Assembly: GCA_031271295.1 (NCBI GenBank)
Contig: JAISVZ010000047.1
Span: 57,147 to 121,146 of the forward strand
From: Clostridiales bacterium
Lineage (GTDB): Bacteria; Bacillota; Clostridia; Lachnospirales; WQUN01
Direction of reading: 5' to 3'
Length of the DNA stretch: 64,000 nucleotides
Part shown: positions 54,101 through 63,255 of the stretch, piece by piece
Layout of the letters: every line of letters begins with the position of its first letter
Position numbering within the stretch: the first letter of the stretch is position 1
Position numbers and translations under genes: made by a program
The notes under the pieces: model-generated
The model's input: only the letters and a program-made list of their open reading frames with translations
Database searches by the model: none
Told to the model about the DNA's origin: nothing

Positions 54101-54902
54101 AATAGCTGCACCTTTCGGTTTTTCCGTATTGAAAAAGGGAATAACAATACTCCCCTGTTCCGTCGCCCTCAATTTTGAACAACTTCCTAATGCTGTCGTT
54201 CGCGAAAAGGATTTTGCAGGTTTCCGGTTCGGTAACGCAAACATACAAATCAAGCCCGTTTAAAATGTTTTTAAGCGTACTTAGAGAGTTTTCCGCCTCG
54301 CGCCTGTATGCCGCAAAGGATTTATCCGCTATGGCGGTTTGTTCCGTTCTTATAATAAGGCTTGCGCAAAGGCGCGCGGCTGAACGTAAAAAAGCCACTT
54401 CCGCTTCGCTGAAATGGCGTTCGAGCTTAAAATCGTCGAAGGCTATGCAACCCCAAAAATCCCCTCTAACAATAAGGGGAACCAACATCATTGTTTTTGC
54501 TCCGAAAACAGAAGCGAAACTAAGCTCCTCTTCTGTCATTTCGCTGATAGTAAGGCAAACGCATTTATCGGAAACAAGGGTATCAAGCCAGCGCATTGTA
54601 ACCGGATTATCGGGCACCATAAGAAGCCTTGAATTGATAGGCGCTGTTCCTCCCCAAGAGCGCATCCACCGATACACCTGCCCAAGATACATCCTGCCGT
54701 TGTCAACATATACCCGAAACACACTGATAAGATCCAGATTAAGCGCGTTGGCAACAGGCCACAACCCATCGGATAAAATGCTTTGCAACGTAGTTTCTTC
54801 ATAAACGTAGGAAGTGAACACCTCCGTTGCTTTATTCAGAGCATCTAACATAATACCGATTTGCTCGGTTCTATCAGAAGCAGTTAAAACGCTGTCCGCC
54901 AT
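51105..54902 (-). CDS. Multi-GAF/PAS hybrid sensor histidine kinase
   Basis: 1265 aa, no TM helix, so a cytoplasmic sensor. Domain order: GAF (~20-190), PAS (~205-315) and PAS (~325-435), each with Cys clusters such as CSYCPYYELKKNP and CAWCNKPEL; GAF (~450-625); GAF (~640-825); HisKA with the phospho-acceptor in FLSRMSHEMRTPMNAI (His840); HATPase with NLLTNAVKFT, DNGIGIPP and GGSGLGLPISK; REC with DLVLMDVQMPEMDG (Asp1140). The REC carries a Gly/His/Tyr-rich insertion coded by three 27-bp repeats (51307-51387). It lies 161 bp upstream of purM on the same strand; no output regulator is adjacent. Confidence 0.93.
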   Translation of the reverse strand: MADSVLTASDRTEQIGIMLDALNKATEVFTSYVYEETTLQSILSDGLWPVANALNLDLISVFRVYVDNGRMYLGQVYRWMRSWGGTAPINSRLLMVPDNPVTMRWLDTLVSDKCVCLTISEMTEEELSFASVFGAKTMMLVPLIVRGDFWGCIAFDDFKLERHFSEAEVAFLRSAARLCASLIIRTEQTAIADKSFAAYRREAENSLSTLKNILNGLDLYVCVTEPETCKILFANDSIRKLFKIEGDGTGEYCYSLFQYGKTERCSYCPYYELKKNPNGVVRWQQKEEYVDMIHKKTALLIDWPGGKKAHLEYGVDVTESAKQQEMLENILDTMDSYIYVSDLETDEILFVNRAMKAAFKLSDDAHGDKCWKHVQLGQEKRCAWCNKPELLRNPEKPVLWEDDNPVTGTVLSIIDRVIEWPIGRKVHMHQGIDVTEIKRAQSALFNREEMLNTLNKAAIILLSGSGETFEDTMSEGIGIIAGMLKFDRMSVFRNSLEPDGMHASQVYRWSLSEGGTTKAIESLRDCLYSEVAPAWEAVLSAGNCINSPIRLLPENEGLKKYGCLTVFVTPIFMVDEFWGFVLFENLTKELAFSEYESDILRSAGHMAANAVIRNEEAAKIQAANNIAQLMTNKVETQNNLLYAVNRMSSILLKANADTFDRDLISSMGIVADAAEVDRMYIWKNSLKDGVLYTSQIYEWSEKVPPQQELLSKEAPFESIAPGWVEELEKGRCFNSIVRDLGSVQRSVLEPQGILSIMLVPIFVKGTFWGFLGFDDCHRERLFSDNKENILRSASELIAEAMIRNEMEENLRKATEKLRETLAAAQSANRAKSEFLSRMSHEMRTPMNAIIGMTAIGQGAEVIDRKNYALNKIDEASSHLLAIINDILDISKIEANKLELTNEAFSFNEMLRKAISFVQFRLEEKKQKFFAEIANNVPAYFRGDEQRLTQVIINLLTNAVKFTPELGEISIAASLLCEDSGLCELVFEITDNGIGIPPQQQERIFLAFEQAEGGISRKFGGSGLGLPISKSIIEKMGGCIKVESEENKGSKFIFTVKLEKSAPDALPKPKDEIPEDAANTNDEGRYAGKRILLAEDVEINREILLTLLDGTGIIIDEAENGREALDMIANSPNMYDLVLMDVQMPEMDGLEATRRIRSLLRDAEITGASQQTDAAGYGGSHGAAGYGGSHGAAGYGSSHGGVSAMGGIGAAGLTRKRLPIIAMTANVYQEDIDNCLEAGMDDHIGKPIDMNLVFEMFNKYLNPSAL
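51307..51387. repeat. 27-bp tandem repeat coding the REC-domain insertion
   Basis: Three exact-length units at 51307, 51334 and 51361, coding nine residues each (AAGYGGSHG type). It sits in the receiver domain of the hybrid kinase, between the TRRIRSLLRD helix and the strand LPIIAMTAN. Confidence 0.9.
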
Positions 54903-55084
54903 ATAAATCTTTCCTTCCGGTTTTTTGGGAGTTAGCGCCGCCCACAGTATACGCGCGCACGGCCGGGCATCAATAAAATTTGCGGTTAAATTTTTCCGCG
55001 CGAGTATAGAATATTATACAACTTTTATTCCGCGCGGGCAACTTGATTTGATTTTTCACTGATTTTTCGCGGCAAAATTTTTCG
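54903..55084. other. Intergenic region between divergent kinase and rplU units
   Basis: GC-rich then AT-rich, no gene. It probably contains the kinase promoter on the minus strand, which I cannot place with confidence. Confidence 0.5.
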
Positions 55085-55113
55085 TTGACACCGCGTAAAA
55101 CCCGTGTTAACAT
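55085..55113 (+). promoter_or_regulatory. Promoter of the rplU-prp-rpmA operon
   Basis: Consensus TTGACA at 55085-55090, 17 bp, then TAACAT at 55108-55113. The start of transcription would be about 100 nt before rplU. Confidence 0.7.
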
Positions 55114-55139
55114 AACATCTGCTGAAATAACCGCACGGT

Positions 55140-55224
55140 AAGGTTAATAAAGTCCTGATTTCTTCTAAAAGGACGCCGATTCCGGCGAGTTCTTTCTTAT
55201 ATTAAATAAGGAGGTGCGTAAATT
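55140..55224 (+). promoter_or_regulatory. Possible ribosomal-protein leader of rplU
   Basis: The leader has CGCCG/CGGCG pairing around ATTC and ends at AAGGAGGTG. Many Firmicutes autoregulate rplU through a structured 5' leader; I could not match a known consensus by eye. Confidence 0.3.
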
Positions 55225-55533
55225 ATGTACGCGATAATTGAAACAGGCGGCAAGCAGTTTAAGGTGTCGGAAGGCGATGTTATTAAGGTGGAAAAGCTCG
55301 GCGTAACCGAGGGCAGTTTTACCTTCGACAAGGTTCTGGCAATTGCCGACGGCGAAAATTTGAATTTCGGAGCGCCGTATGTGGCGGGTGCTTCGGTTGA
55401 GGCAACCGTTTTGGGCGGCGGAAAAGCCAAAAAGGTAATTGTTTATAAGTATAAGTCCAAAAAAGGTTTTCACAAGAAAAAAGGTCACAGGCAGCCGTAT
55501 ACGGAAGTTGAAATTTCCGGTATCAGTGTATAA
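55225..55533 (+). CDS. rplU: 50S ribosomal protein L21
   Basis: 102 aa. MYAIIETGGKQFKVSEGDVIKVEKL is the family N-terminus and KKGFHKKKGHRQPYTEVEISGI the conserved RNA-binding C-terminus. It binds 23S rRNA in the large subunit. AAGGAGGTG ribosome binding site. The stop codon overlaps the prp start by 1 nt. Confidence 0.98.
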   Translation: MYAIIETGGKQFKVSEGDVIKVEKLGVTEGSFTFDKVLAIADGENLNFGAPYVAGASVEATVLGGGKAKKVIVYKYKSKKGFHKKKGHRQPYTEVEISGISV

Positions 55534-55856
55534 TGATAAAGGCAACGGTTTTTCGTAATAAAAACGGCGAAATTTGCGCTTTCAAAGTTAAAAATCACGG
55601 CAAAAGTATTGTGTGCGCCGCAGTTTCCGTACTTACCGTAAACGCGGTAAACTCTGTTGAAAAGTTTACGGGCGAAGAGGCAAAGTGCAGTTATAAGGAA
55701 GAGGGCGGGTATATCAATTTTGAAATGCCGCGTATAATGCGCGGGTTTTCCAACGAAAAAACCTCGCTGTTAATGGATTCGTTTTATTTGGGGCTTACCG
55801 GCGTTGCAAGGGATAACCCGGAGAGCATAGAGATTATTGTTAAGGAGGTATTGTAA
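55533..55856 (+). CDS. prp: Ribosomal-processing cysteine protease Prp
   Basis: 107 aa. Conserved catalytic region [22 protein letters not shown] holds the His and Cys of the active site. Prp removes the N-terminal leader of L27 in Firmicutes (shown in Staphylococcus aureus). Its position between rplU and rpmA, overlapping both by 1 nt, is diagnostic. The target leader is present in the next gene. Confidence 0.96.
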   Translation: MIKATVFRNKNGEICAFKVKNHGKSIVCAAVSVLTVNAVNSVEKFTGEEAKCSYKEEGGYINFEMPRIMRGFSNEKTSLLMDSFYLGLTGVARDNPESIEIIVKEVL

Positions 55857-56146
55857 TGTTAAAATATAATTTGCAGTTTTTCGCTCACAAAAAAGGTGTA
55901 GGTTCTACCAAAAACGGAAGGGATTCCGAAGCCAAACGCCTTGGCGCAAAACGCGCGGACGGGCAAATTGTTAAGGCCGGCAACGTTTTATATACTCAGC
56001 GCGGCACAAAAATCCATCCGGGAATTAACGTTGGGCGCGGTTCCAACGATACATTGTTCGCTCTTGCGGAAGGGCGCGTTAAATATGAAAGAAAAGGCCG
56101 CGACAAAAAACAGGTTTCGGTTTATCCGGTTGTACAAAGCGTGTAA
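55856..56146 (+). CDS. rpmA: 50S ribosomal protein L27 with Prp-cleaved leader
   Basis: 96 aa. The N-terminus [18 protein letters not shown] contains the leader ending LQFF before AHKKG; cleavage after the second Phe gives the mature end that reaches the peptidyl-transferase centre. The rest ([29 protein letters not shown]) is typical. Followed by a terminator. Confidence 0.98.
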   Translation: MLKYNLQFFAHKKGVGSTKNGRDSEAKRLGAKRADGQIVKAGNVLYTQRGTKIHPGINVGRGSNDTLFALAEGRVKYERKGRDKKQVSVYPVVQSV

Positions 56147-56154
56147 AAACATAT

Positions 56155-56179
56155 AAAGAGGCGTATGCCTCTTTTCTTT
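56155..56179 (+). terminator. Terminator after rpmA
   Basis: AAAGAGGC-GTAT-GCCTCTTT followed by TCTTTTT, 9 bp after the rpmA stop. Confidence 0.88.
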
Positions 56180-56206
56180 TTAGGCGAAGGTATTTGGGTA
56201 AACTGA

Positions 56207-57559
<1,353 letters not shown>

Positions 57560-57624
57560 TTTAAGCGCCGGAATCTGATTATTTTGCGCGGTTTAAGCGC
57601 AATAATGACGTGTGGAGGAAGTGT

Positions 57625-57918
57625 ATGATTACAACGAAACAAAGGGCACAGCTTCGTGCCCGTGCCAACGCGCTTGATGCGACGGTGCGCATAGGCAAGG
57701 GCAGCGTAACCCCTGAAATTATAAAAAGCGCGGACGAAGCGCTGGAGGCTAACGAACTAATAAAGCTTGCCGTGCTTAATAACTGCGAAATTGATATTAA
57801 AGAAGCGGCGCAAACCGTGGCGGAAAGAACGCGCTCTGATGTGGTGCAGGTTGTGGGCAGGAAGTTTGTGCTGTACCGCAAAGCCAAAGAGGCGCAGCAT
57901 GTATTGAAGCCTCGATGA
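57625..57918 (+). CDS. yhbY: YhbY/CRM-domain RNA-binding protein
   Basis: 97 aa from the ATG at 57625 behind TGGAGG. CRM domain with KQRAQLRARANALDATVRIGKG and the C-terminal VVQVVGRKFVLYRK. It is linked to late 50S assembly in other bacteria. It follows obgE by 65 bp in the common order. Confidence 0.94.
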   Translation: MITTKQRAQLRARANALDATVRIGKGSVTPEIIKSADEALEANELIKLAVLNNCEIDIKEAAQTVAERTRSDVVQVVGRKFVLYRKAKEAQHVLKPR

Positions 57919-57994
57919 ACAGGTTGCGGGAACGCATTTGCGCTATTTAAATAGATACACGTGGCTGGAAATTTGACAAGGAGGAGGCATCAAC

Positions 57995-59497
57995 ATGAAC
58001 AAAAATTTTAAAAGCATATTCAGCGTAGTTTTATGCGCCGTAATTACGCTGTCCGCGTTAACCGCCGTTTCGGCGCAACAATATTCCCTTTTTACCGAGG
58101 GCTTAAGCGCTAAGGTGCTTCAAGTTATAGACGGCGATTCCATCATAGCCAAATCCCTTGATACGGGTGAGGTGGGGCTGGTTCGTTTCGCTGGCATTAA
58201 CGCAAAAGGCTTCGACGATACGTTTGAATACCTGAACAATATTTTGCCGGGCAAAACCGTTGAATTGTATTTCGATTATTATTCGCCCAATTATATAAAC
58301 GGGCGCTGGAACAATATGAGGGTTGTGCTGAACGGCGAATCGCTTAACTTAAAGCTTGTTTCGCTGGGGTACGCCGCGTTCGACGAGAACTACGCGGGCG
58401 AATCCGCTGAAATTTTGGCGCAGGAGGAAACCAGCGCACAAGGCGGCGGCTTGGGTTTGTGGGATACGTCTGTTGCGTATAACAACCACTACACCGAAGG
58501 AACCGTTGGCGCGGGCGCGTATATCTACGAAGGGGACGGCGTAAACATAAATACCGCAAACGCCGCGTCTTTGGCGGAGCATATGCCGGAAGTGCCTCAA
58601 AGCGTAATTTATAATATTGTGTATTTGCGAGATGTAAATCCGTTCAGCGTAATATCGGATATTAAGTTTATCCCCGGTTTTACGAAGGATTTGTTTGACC
58701 TTTACAGAAGCCGCATGACAGTTTCCACAAATATTGCAACCGCCACGCAAAAGGAGCTTATGACACTCGGTTATATAAGGGAAAGCGAGGCGTCCGGAAT
58801 AATTGCGCACAGGGAAAAAGGCGCGTTTACCTCCGCCGCGGATTTGTTAAGCTTCAATTTAATTTCCGCCAACTTATATGAAATTATTAAACCCTATGTA
58901 AGTATAACCAACGATACGGATTTAAAATTGGCGGTTCCGAACATTAGAGTTAACATAGACGAGGCAAGCTACGACGTTTTGGTTGAACTCGGTATGCCGC
59001 AAACACAGGCGCAGGCGATTGTGGACGCGCGTCAAAAATACAGCGCAAAAACTTTGGGCGAGCTTAGGCGAATGCCGGGCGTTTACCTTACGGACTACGA
59101 AATTCACAAATACGCGGACAATATTTTTACCACCGGCGGGGATTACATAAATATCAACTTCGCGGGTACGGAGGATTTGCGTGCGCTTGGGCTTACGGAC
59201 GATGAAGTTTCAAAGATTTACGCCAAACGCGCGTTGATGTTTAGCCCAAACGATTTGCCGGTTGATATTTTGCGGGTAAACAGCAGAATTTCGCTGTATA
59301 CCAACGTAAATAAGGCGACGGCAAGGGAATTTGAATCACTCGGCGTAAACCCCGAAACAATAGACGCTATAATGGATTTTAGAAAAAGCCAGCCGTTTGG
59401 CAGTTTGGATGAATTCAGGGCGCTGTTTGAGGAAACTGCGCCAGCGCAGGGTTACAGCACTTACGCCTCAATTTCGGCGTTTTTAACCGTAAGGTAA
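57995..59497 (+). CDS. Secreted SNase-like/helix-hairpin-helix protein
   Basis: 500 aa. Sec signal peptide (VVLCAVITLSALTAVSA, cleavage after SAQ or near). SNase-like domain ~35-160 with VLQVIDGDSIIAK, VRFAGINAKG and LNLKLVSLGYAAF. The catalytic Glu normally in the TPE motif is replaced (NAKG), while Arg of the GR pair (NGRWNN) is kept, so nuclease activity is doubtful. Residues ~185-500 hold several ComEA-like helix-hairpin-helix units (VNINTANAASLAEHMPEV, INIDEASYDVLVELGMP-like) that bind DNA backbone. Possible role in binding extracellular DNA. GACAAGGAGGAGG ribosome binding site. Confidence 0.85.
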   Translation: MNKNFKSIFSVVLCAVITLSALTAVSAQQYSLFTEGLSAKVLQVIDGDSIIAKSLDTGEVGLVRFAGINAKGFDDTFEYLNNILPGKTVELYFDYYSPNYINGRWNNMRVVLNGESLNLKLVSLGYAAFDENYAGESAEILAQEETSAQGGGLGLWDTSVAYNNHYTEGTVGAGAYIYEGDGVNINTANAASLAEHMPEVPQSVIYNIVYLRDVNPFSVISDIKFIPGFTKDLFDLYRSRMTVSTNIATATQKELMTLGYIRESEASGIIAHREKGAFTSAADLLSFNLISANLYEIIKPYVSITNDTDLKLAVPNIRVNIDEASYDVLVELGMPQTQAQAIVDARQKYSAKTLGELRRMPGVYLTDYEIHKYADNIFTTGGDYININFAGTEDLRALGLTDDEVSKIYAKRALMFSPNDLPVDILRVNSRISLYTNVNKATAREFESLGVNPETIDAIMDFRKSQPFGSLDEFRALFEETAPAQGYSTYASISAFLTVR

Positions 59498-59593
59498 AAA
59501 AGTTTCAAGTATATTTCATAAGCGGAATCATATAAATATAACGGAACAGTTATATTTGGATGATTTCGCTTTTTTTTGCGTGGGGGTTTTAAG

Positions 59594-60919
59594 TTGCGTA
59601 GATTTTTCGTTTTTATCTTTTTTACGCTATTTATCGCATATGTTTATATCGGCGCAGACGGGCAAACCGGAATAAGCGGAGGCATTAACGAGCCTCTTTT
59701 TAAGCCGAACCCCGAAAGCGGAGCGGATGATGAACCTTACATAGACCCAAACTTCCCAAGCCCATTTTTCGCCGATTCGGAGTTGGCGCAAACGATGGAG
59801 TACGCGGTTGGCGGGATAAACGGCGAAGCGGGGGACGCGGTTGGCGGGATAAACGGCGAAGCGGGGGGCGCGGTTGGCGGGATAAACGGTGAAGCGGGGG
59901 GCGCGGTTGGCGGGATAAGCGGCGAAGCGGACGGCGCGGGCGGTACGAACGCGAATAACGCGGCGGATTCGGTAGGAACAGAAATTTTGCCGCCGAACGA
60001 AAACCCGGCGGCAATTCCGGAGCGAATGGAAATAAATGATATAAAAATGTCGGCGGGTACGATAGTGGGTATAAGAGACGGTGTTTTGCAGCCGGAAACA
60101 GATCACCTTAACACCGCGAACCATAATTTTGACGAGGTTATTACGGAAGCCGACCTATACAAGCTGAAGGACATGACATATCTGCGCCAAAAGTTTTACA
60201 TAGTAGACCCAAGAACGGAAATAACGCCGGATTTATTCGATGTGGACAAATTTATGCGTGAGGATTTAACAATGGTAAGTTCCTCTCAGCCAAAGGTGCT
60301 GATTTTCCACAGTCATTCGCAGGAGATGTTTGTAAACAGCACGAGTACATCGGAGGGAATAATTGCGGTAGGCACAGCGCTTGCGGATGTGCTTGCGAAT
60401 AAATACGGAATATTGGCGCTGCACAACACGGATACGTTCGATTTAGTGGACGGAAAGCATCTGATAGAGGGCGCGTACGAGCGAATGGAGCCGGTTATAA
60501 CCGAAATTCTGCGTCAAAACCCTTCGATAGAAATGGTTATAGATTTGCACCGCGACGGGTTTTTAGAGGGCACGCCAAAGCAGGTTGTTAACATAAACGG
60601 CAAAGAAACCGCGGTAATAATGCTTTTTAACGGAATTAGCCAGCTTGCGGAAAACGGCGAAGTGGAAAAACTAAGTTTTTTACCGAACAATTATCTAAAC
60701 ACAAATTTGGCGCTGAGTTTCAGGGCGCAGCTTGCGGCAAATGCGATGTATCCCGGCTTTACGAAAAAGATTTACCTAAACGCGTACCGCTACAGCCTGC
60801 ACATGATGCCCAAATCCCTGTTTGTGGAGGTAGGTTCGCAGTTTAATACCAAGGAGGAAGCCGTAAATTCCGCGCAGCCTTTGGCGGATATTATCGCGCG
60901 GGTTGTTGGAGCAACTTAA
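59594..60919 (+). CDS. spoIIP: Stage II sporulation protein P
   Basis: 441 aa from the TTG at 59594, which follows TGGGGG; a TTG at 59576 would add six residues. N-terminal signal or TM (RRFFVFIFFTLFIAYVYIG). The C-terminal amidase domain starts near residue 230 with IFHSHSQEMFV, IDLHRDGF and FVEVGSQFNTKEEA, holding the zinc-ligand His and catalytic Glu. SpoIIP with SpoIID/M degrades septal peptidoglycan for engulfment. The spacer near 70-115 carries four 11-residue GGINGEAGGAV-type repeats (59804-59935). Confidence 0.94.
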   Translation: MRRFFVFIFFTLFIAYVYIGADGQTGISGGINEPLFKPNPESGADDEPYIDPNFPSPFFADSELAQTMEYAVGGINGEAGDAVGGINGEAGGAVGGINGEAGGAVGGISGEADGAGGTNANNAADSVGTEILPPNENPAAIPERMEINDIKMSAGTIVGIRDGVLQPETDHLNTANHNFDEVITEADLYKLKDMTYLRQKFYIVDPRTEITPDLFDVDKFMREDLTMVSSSQPKVLIFHSHSQEMFVNSTSTSEGIIAVGTALADVLANKYGILALHNTDTFDLVDGKHLIEGAYERMEPVITEILRQNPSIEMVIDLHRDGFLEGTPKQVVNINGKETAVIMLFNGISQLAENGEVEKLSFLPNNYLNTNLALSFRAQLAANAMYPGFTKKIYLNAYRYSLHMMPKSLFVEVGSQFNTKEEAVNSAQPLADIIARVVGAT

Positions 60920-61050
60920 AGCGGGTTTTAAGATTCGGGTTTACGGGCTTAGGGCAGGCAAGCGGGCTTAGGATTCGGGTTTACACGGGCTTAGGGCAGG
61001 AAACGGTTTAAGTTTCGGGCTTAGAGGCTTAAGGCAGGCAAGCCGGTTAA
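60918..61050. repeat. Degenerate ~42-bp tandem repeats after spoIIP
   Basis: Three units each holding CGGGTTTACGGGCTTAGGGC-like blocks and GGCAGGCAA. Non-coding, between spoIIP and ylmC; no hairpin terminator is obvious, so the two genes may be co-transcribed. Confidence 0.7.
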
Positions 61051-61115
61051 GGTTGGTATTTTCGGCGTTTGAGCGGGCGTTTCGCCGGTTTGGAAGCGTG
61101 AAGGAGCGGATTGGT

Positions 61116-61403
61116 TTGGTTAGAATATATGAAATGCGTCAAAAGGAAGTAATTAATGTGCGCGACGGCTGCCGTTTGGGTTATATCTGCGATATTGAGG
61201 TTAACACAAAAACGGGGAAAATTGAAAAAATAATAATCCCCGCGCCCGGCAAAATTTTCGGAATTTTTGGGCGCGAGGAAGAGTACCGCATACCGTGGAG
61301 CGCAATAAAGCAAATAGGCGACGATTTAATTTTGGTGGATGTGGAGGCGGAAAAGATAATGACGGACGGGGATAGCGAAGACGAGGCGGCCGAACTTTTG
61401 TAA
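61116..61403 (+). CDS. ylmC: YlmC/YmxH-family PRC-barrel sporulation protein
   Basis: 95 aa from the TTG at 61116, set 9 nt after AAGGAG; the upstream frame to 61053 is unlikely. PRC-barrel motif MRQKEVINVRDGCRLGYICDIEVN and EEYRIPWSAIKQIGDDLILVD are typical. The family is conserved in spore formers, with unclear molecular role. The neighbour SpoIIP supports the sporulation link. Confidence 0.9.
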   Translation: MVRIYEMRQKEVINVRDGCRLGYICDIEVNTKTGKIEKIIIPAPGKIFGIFGREEEYRIPWSAIKQIGDDLILVDVEAEKIMTDGDSEDEAAELL

Positions 61404-61439
61404 ATTAAAGAAAGTGGAGGTTTATGCCGGAATTATTGT

Positions 61440-61504
61440 GCGCTTGTGCGGGAAGAACGCATACCCTTTAGCCTTCGCACGGCAAAAGCTTACCGGGAGG
61501 CGGC
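61440..61504 (+). repeat. 65-bp identical direct duplication from the antitoxin gene
   Basis: Identical to 61698-61762 inside the RelB-like gene, 258 bp apart. It encodes the same VREERIPFSLRTAKAYREAA peptide, out of context, and lies upstream of the antitoxin promoter. Confidence 0.92.
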
Positions 61505-61583
61505 GGGAATTAATGCGAAAAATGCGGTTGATTTTGTGTGCATGAAAGTGGTATATTATGCACATGGAAAGGATTTGATTATT

Positions 61584-61895
61584 ATGGCAAGCACAAGAAT
61601 TTCTGTTAATATTGATGAAGATGTAAAGCAAGGCGCATATCGGGTTTTAAGTGAAATTGGTATGGACATGACCACCGCTATAGATTTGTATTTGCGGGCG
61701 CTTGTGCGGGAAGAACGCATACCCTTTAGCCTTCGCACGGCAAAAGCTTACCGGGAGGCGGCTTACAGAGAATATATTAATGCAGAGTTGGATAAATCGT
61801 TGTTAGAGGCAGAAGATCCAAACATCAAGTGGCTGACGCAAGATGAAATGAAGGTACGCATAGCTAAACGTCGCGAGGCGAGAGGTCATGTATAG
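61584..61895 (+). CDS. RelB/DinJ-family antitoxin
   Basis: 103 aa from the ATG at 61584; AAAGGATTTG lies upstream, and a promoter (TTGATT-18 bp-TATATT) at 61528-61557. Ribbon-helix-helix N-terminus (TRISVNIDEDVKQGAYRVLSEIGMDMTTAIDLYLRALV), C-terminal toxin-binding helix. The 3' end overlaps the toxin by 8 nt. It should bind and block the toxin and repress the operon. Confidence 0.92.
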   Translation: MASTRISVNIDEDVKQGAYRVLSEIGMDMTTAIDLYLRALVREERIPFSLRTAKAYREAAYREYINAELDKSLLEAEDPNIKWLTQDEMKVRIAKRREARGHV

Positions 61896-62181
61896 GCTAA
61901 GATACCTTCCATTGGCCGACCTTGACATGGAGGAAGCGGAGGCATATTGGAATGAACATCATCCTCCCGCTGCCGCCACACTGGCTGATGCGTTGGTGCA
62001 AAAGACGGACGGACTTATAAACAATCCTTTTATATATAAGGTTTATGAGGAAAGACCTTACTTCCGGTGTATGCCGTTGCCTTTCGGTTATCTGTGCTTT
62101 TATCATGTAGACGAATACGAAAAAATAATTTCAGTTCACAGAATCCTGCGCGGAATGAGAGATATTTCAAAAATACTCTAA
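61888..62181 (+). CDS. RelE/ParE-family toxin
   Basis: 97 aa. Pattern RLRYLPLADLDMEEAEAYWNEHHPPAAATLADALVQKTDGL, then PYFRCMPLPFGYLCFYHVDEYEKIISVHRILRGMRD is the RelE/ParE fold with the C-terminal VHRILRG strand. The group contains both ribosome-dependent mRNases and gyrase inhibitors; the exact type is open. It is complete and co-transcribed with its antitoxin. Confidence 0.92.
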   Translation: MYRLRYLPLADLDMEEAEAYWNEHHPPAAATLADALVQKTDGLINNPFIYKVYEERPYFRCMPLPFGYLCFYHVDEYEKIISVHRILRGMRDISKIL

Positions 62182-62417
62182 ATATCGCGCAACCGTTTCT
62201 TTGAAGGTACGGCAATAAATGAAGGCAAGCCCGCCCGTTGCCGCCAACTCGGTGCAGAAGTATAACCGTTGCTTTTTGGGTTGCTTGCGTGTAGTGATCA
62301 ATTTGCGGCTCCGCAATTTTCGTTTTTTGGGCTTGGGCGAAAAGTAACCCATTTTATGTTACTGTTCACTCTCTCAGCGAGGAAAACACTTCATTTATTG
62401 CTTCAGATTTGAATATG
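62182..62417. other. Non-coding region next to the toxin gene
   Basis: No gene supported. On the minus strand the segment 62330-62250 shows TTTTCGCCCAAGCCCAAAAA and a GCGGAGCCGC palindrome that also occurs, diverged, within the dispersed element near 62600, so this may be a second decayed repeat. Confidence 0.4.
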
Positions 62418-62735
62418 AGGTGCGCTCGGAAATTTTACGTTACCTAAATTGCCCGATCTTTATAGTGCTGACTTATACCTTTCAAAACTAAAAATGGAAA
62501 TTAGAATGATAGAATGATAGAAATTCCGAAAGTCTATTTTCTATTTTTTTGCGATTTACTTTAATTCCATTTTGTTTTTTCCTATAATTACGACGGATTT
62601 TCGGCTCCTGCAATTTGCGTTTCTTTGGTTTGGGCGAAAATATATTTCAGTCCGTTTTGTTTTTTTGCAGGCGGTATTTCTGCCTATTATAAATTTTTTT
62701 GATGATGCAGAGCATCTTCGGCATCATTAATTTTT
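62418..62735 (-). repeat. ~320-bp dispersed element, copy 2 (inverted)
   Basis: Reverse complement of 27515-27834, with scattered substitutions and matching boundaries at both ends. It lies between the RelE toxin and a membrane protein gene, again in an accessory patch. Confidence 0.85.
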
Positions 62736-62813
62736 ATTGAAGTAACTTCTTAGGCCGGAGTGTGAACAGTTACAACAAGGAATTGATTTAATTAACCCAT
62801 GTTGTAAAAAAGT

Positions 62814-62842
62814 TTGACGATATAATCAAAATATGTTATTCT
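62814..62842 (+). promoter_or_regulatory. Promoter of the 112-aa membrane protein gene
   Basis: TTGACG at 62814-62819, 17 bp, TATTCT at 62837-62842; AAAAGGAGTG ribosome binding site follows 9 bp later. Confidence 0.65.
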
Positions 62843-62864
62843 GTCAGCAAAAAGGAGTGAGTTT

Positions 62865-63203
62865 ATGTATGTGGTTAAATGGACTGGGTTGGGTTTGATG
62901 TTTTTGCTTGTGCCTTGCGTAATTATCATTGTACTAAGTCTTTTGAATTATATTTTTTATATTTTAACTACGGGCGAAGCGGACACCCTTATTTTGTTCC
63001 CAATAGGGTTGGTTGCTTCAAGCATACTTTGCTGGGTTATAGGCGGAAGGATAAATAAAGAAAAAATCGTAGCAAGTGATGATGAAGCCGGAACTCCTAT
63101 ACTGGTAAAGAATATTCACACGTTATGGGGGATTCCCGTACAATTTTTTTCAGCGGTGTATCTTTTTCTGGCGATACTTTGTTTTGCCGCATATTTTGGG
63201 TAA
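62865..63203 (+). CDS. Small membrane protein, unknown
   Basis: 112 aa, AAGGAGTGAG ribosome binding site. Three hydrophobic helices: ~5-35, ~42-62 and ~90-111. A short polar loop with IGGRINKEKIVASDDEAG lies between the second and third. No family recognised. It ends at a convergent terminator shared with the next gene. Confidence 0.75.
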   Translation: MYVVKWTGLGLMFLLVPCVIIIVLSLLNYIFYILTTGEADTLILFPIGLVASSILCWVIGGRINKEKIVASDDEAGTPILVKNIHTLWGIPVQFFSAVYLFLAILCFAAYFG

Positions 63204-63218
63204 GCGTACATAAAGATC

Positions 63219-63255
63219 AAAACCCCTTTAAGCATACTAAGCTTATTGGGGTTTT
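63219..63255. terminator. Bidirectional terminator
   Basis: AAAACCCC (63219-63226) pairs with GGGGTTTT (63248-63255), with inner TAAGC/GCTTA pairing. It serves the two convergent genes; the stop codon of the minus-strand gene lies inside the loop. Confidence 0.8.

Noticed and set aside
62167..62352. Minus-strand 61-aa basic ORF next to the RelE toxin
   Set aside because: No ribosome binding site, and the Lys/Arg-rich reading comes from A-rich repeat sequence similar to the dispersed element.
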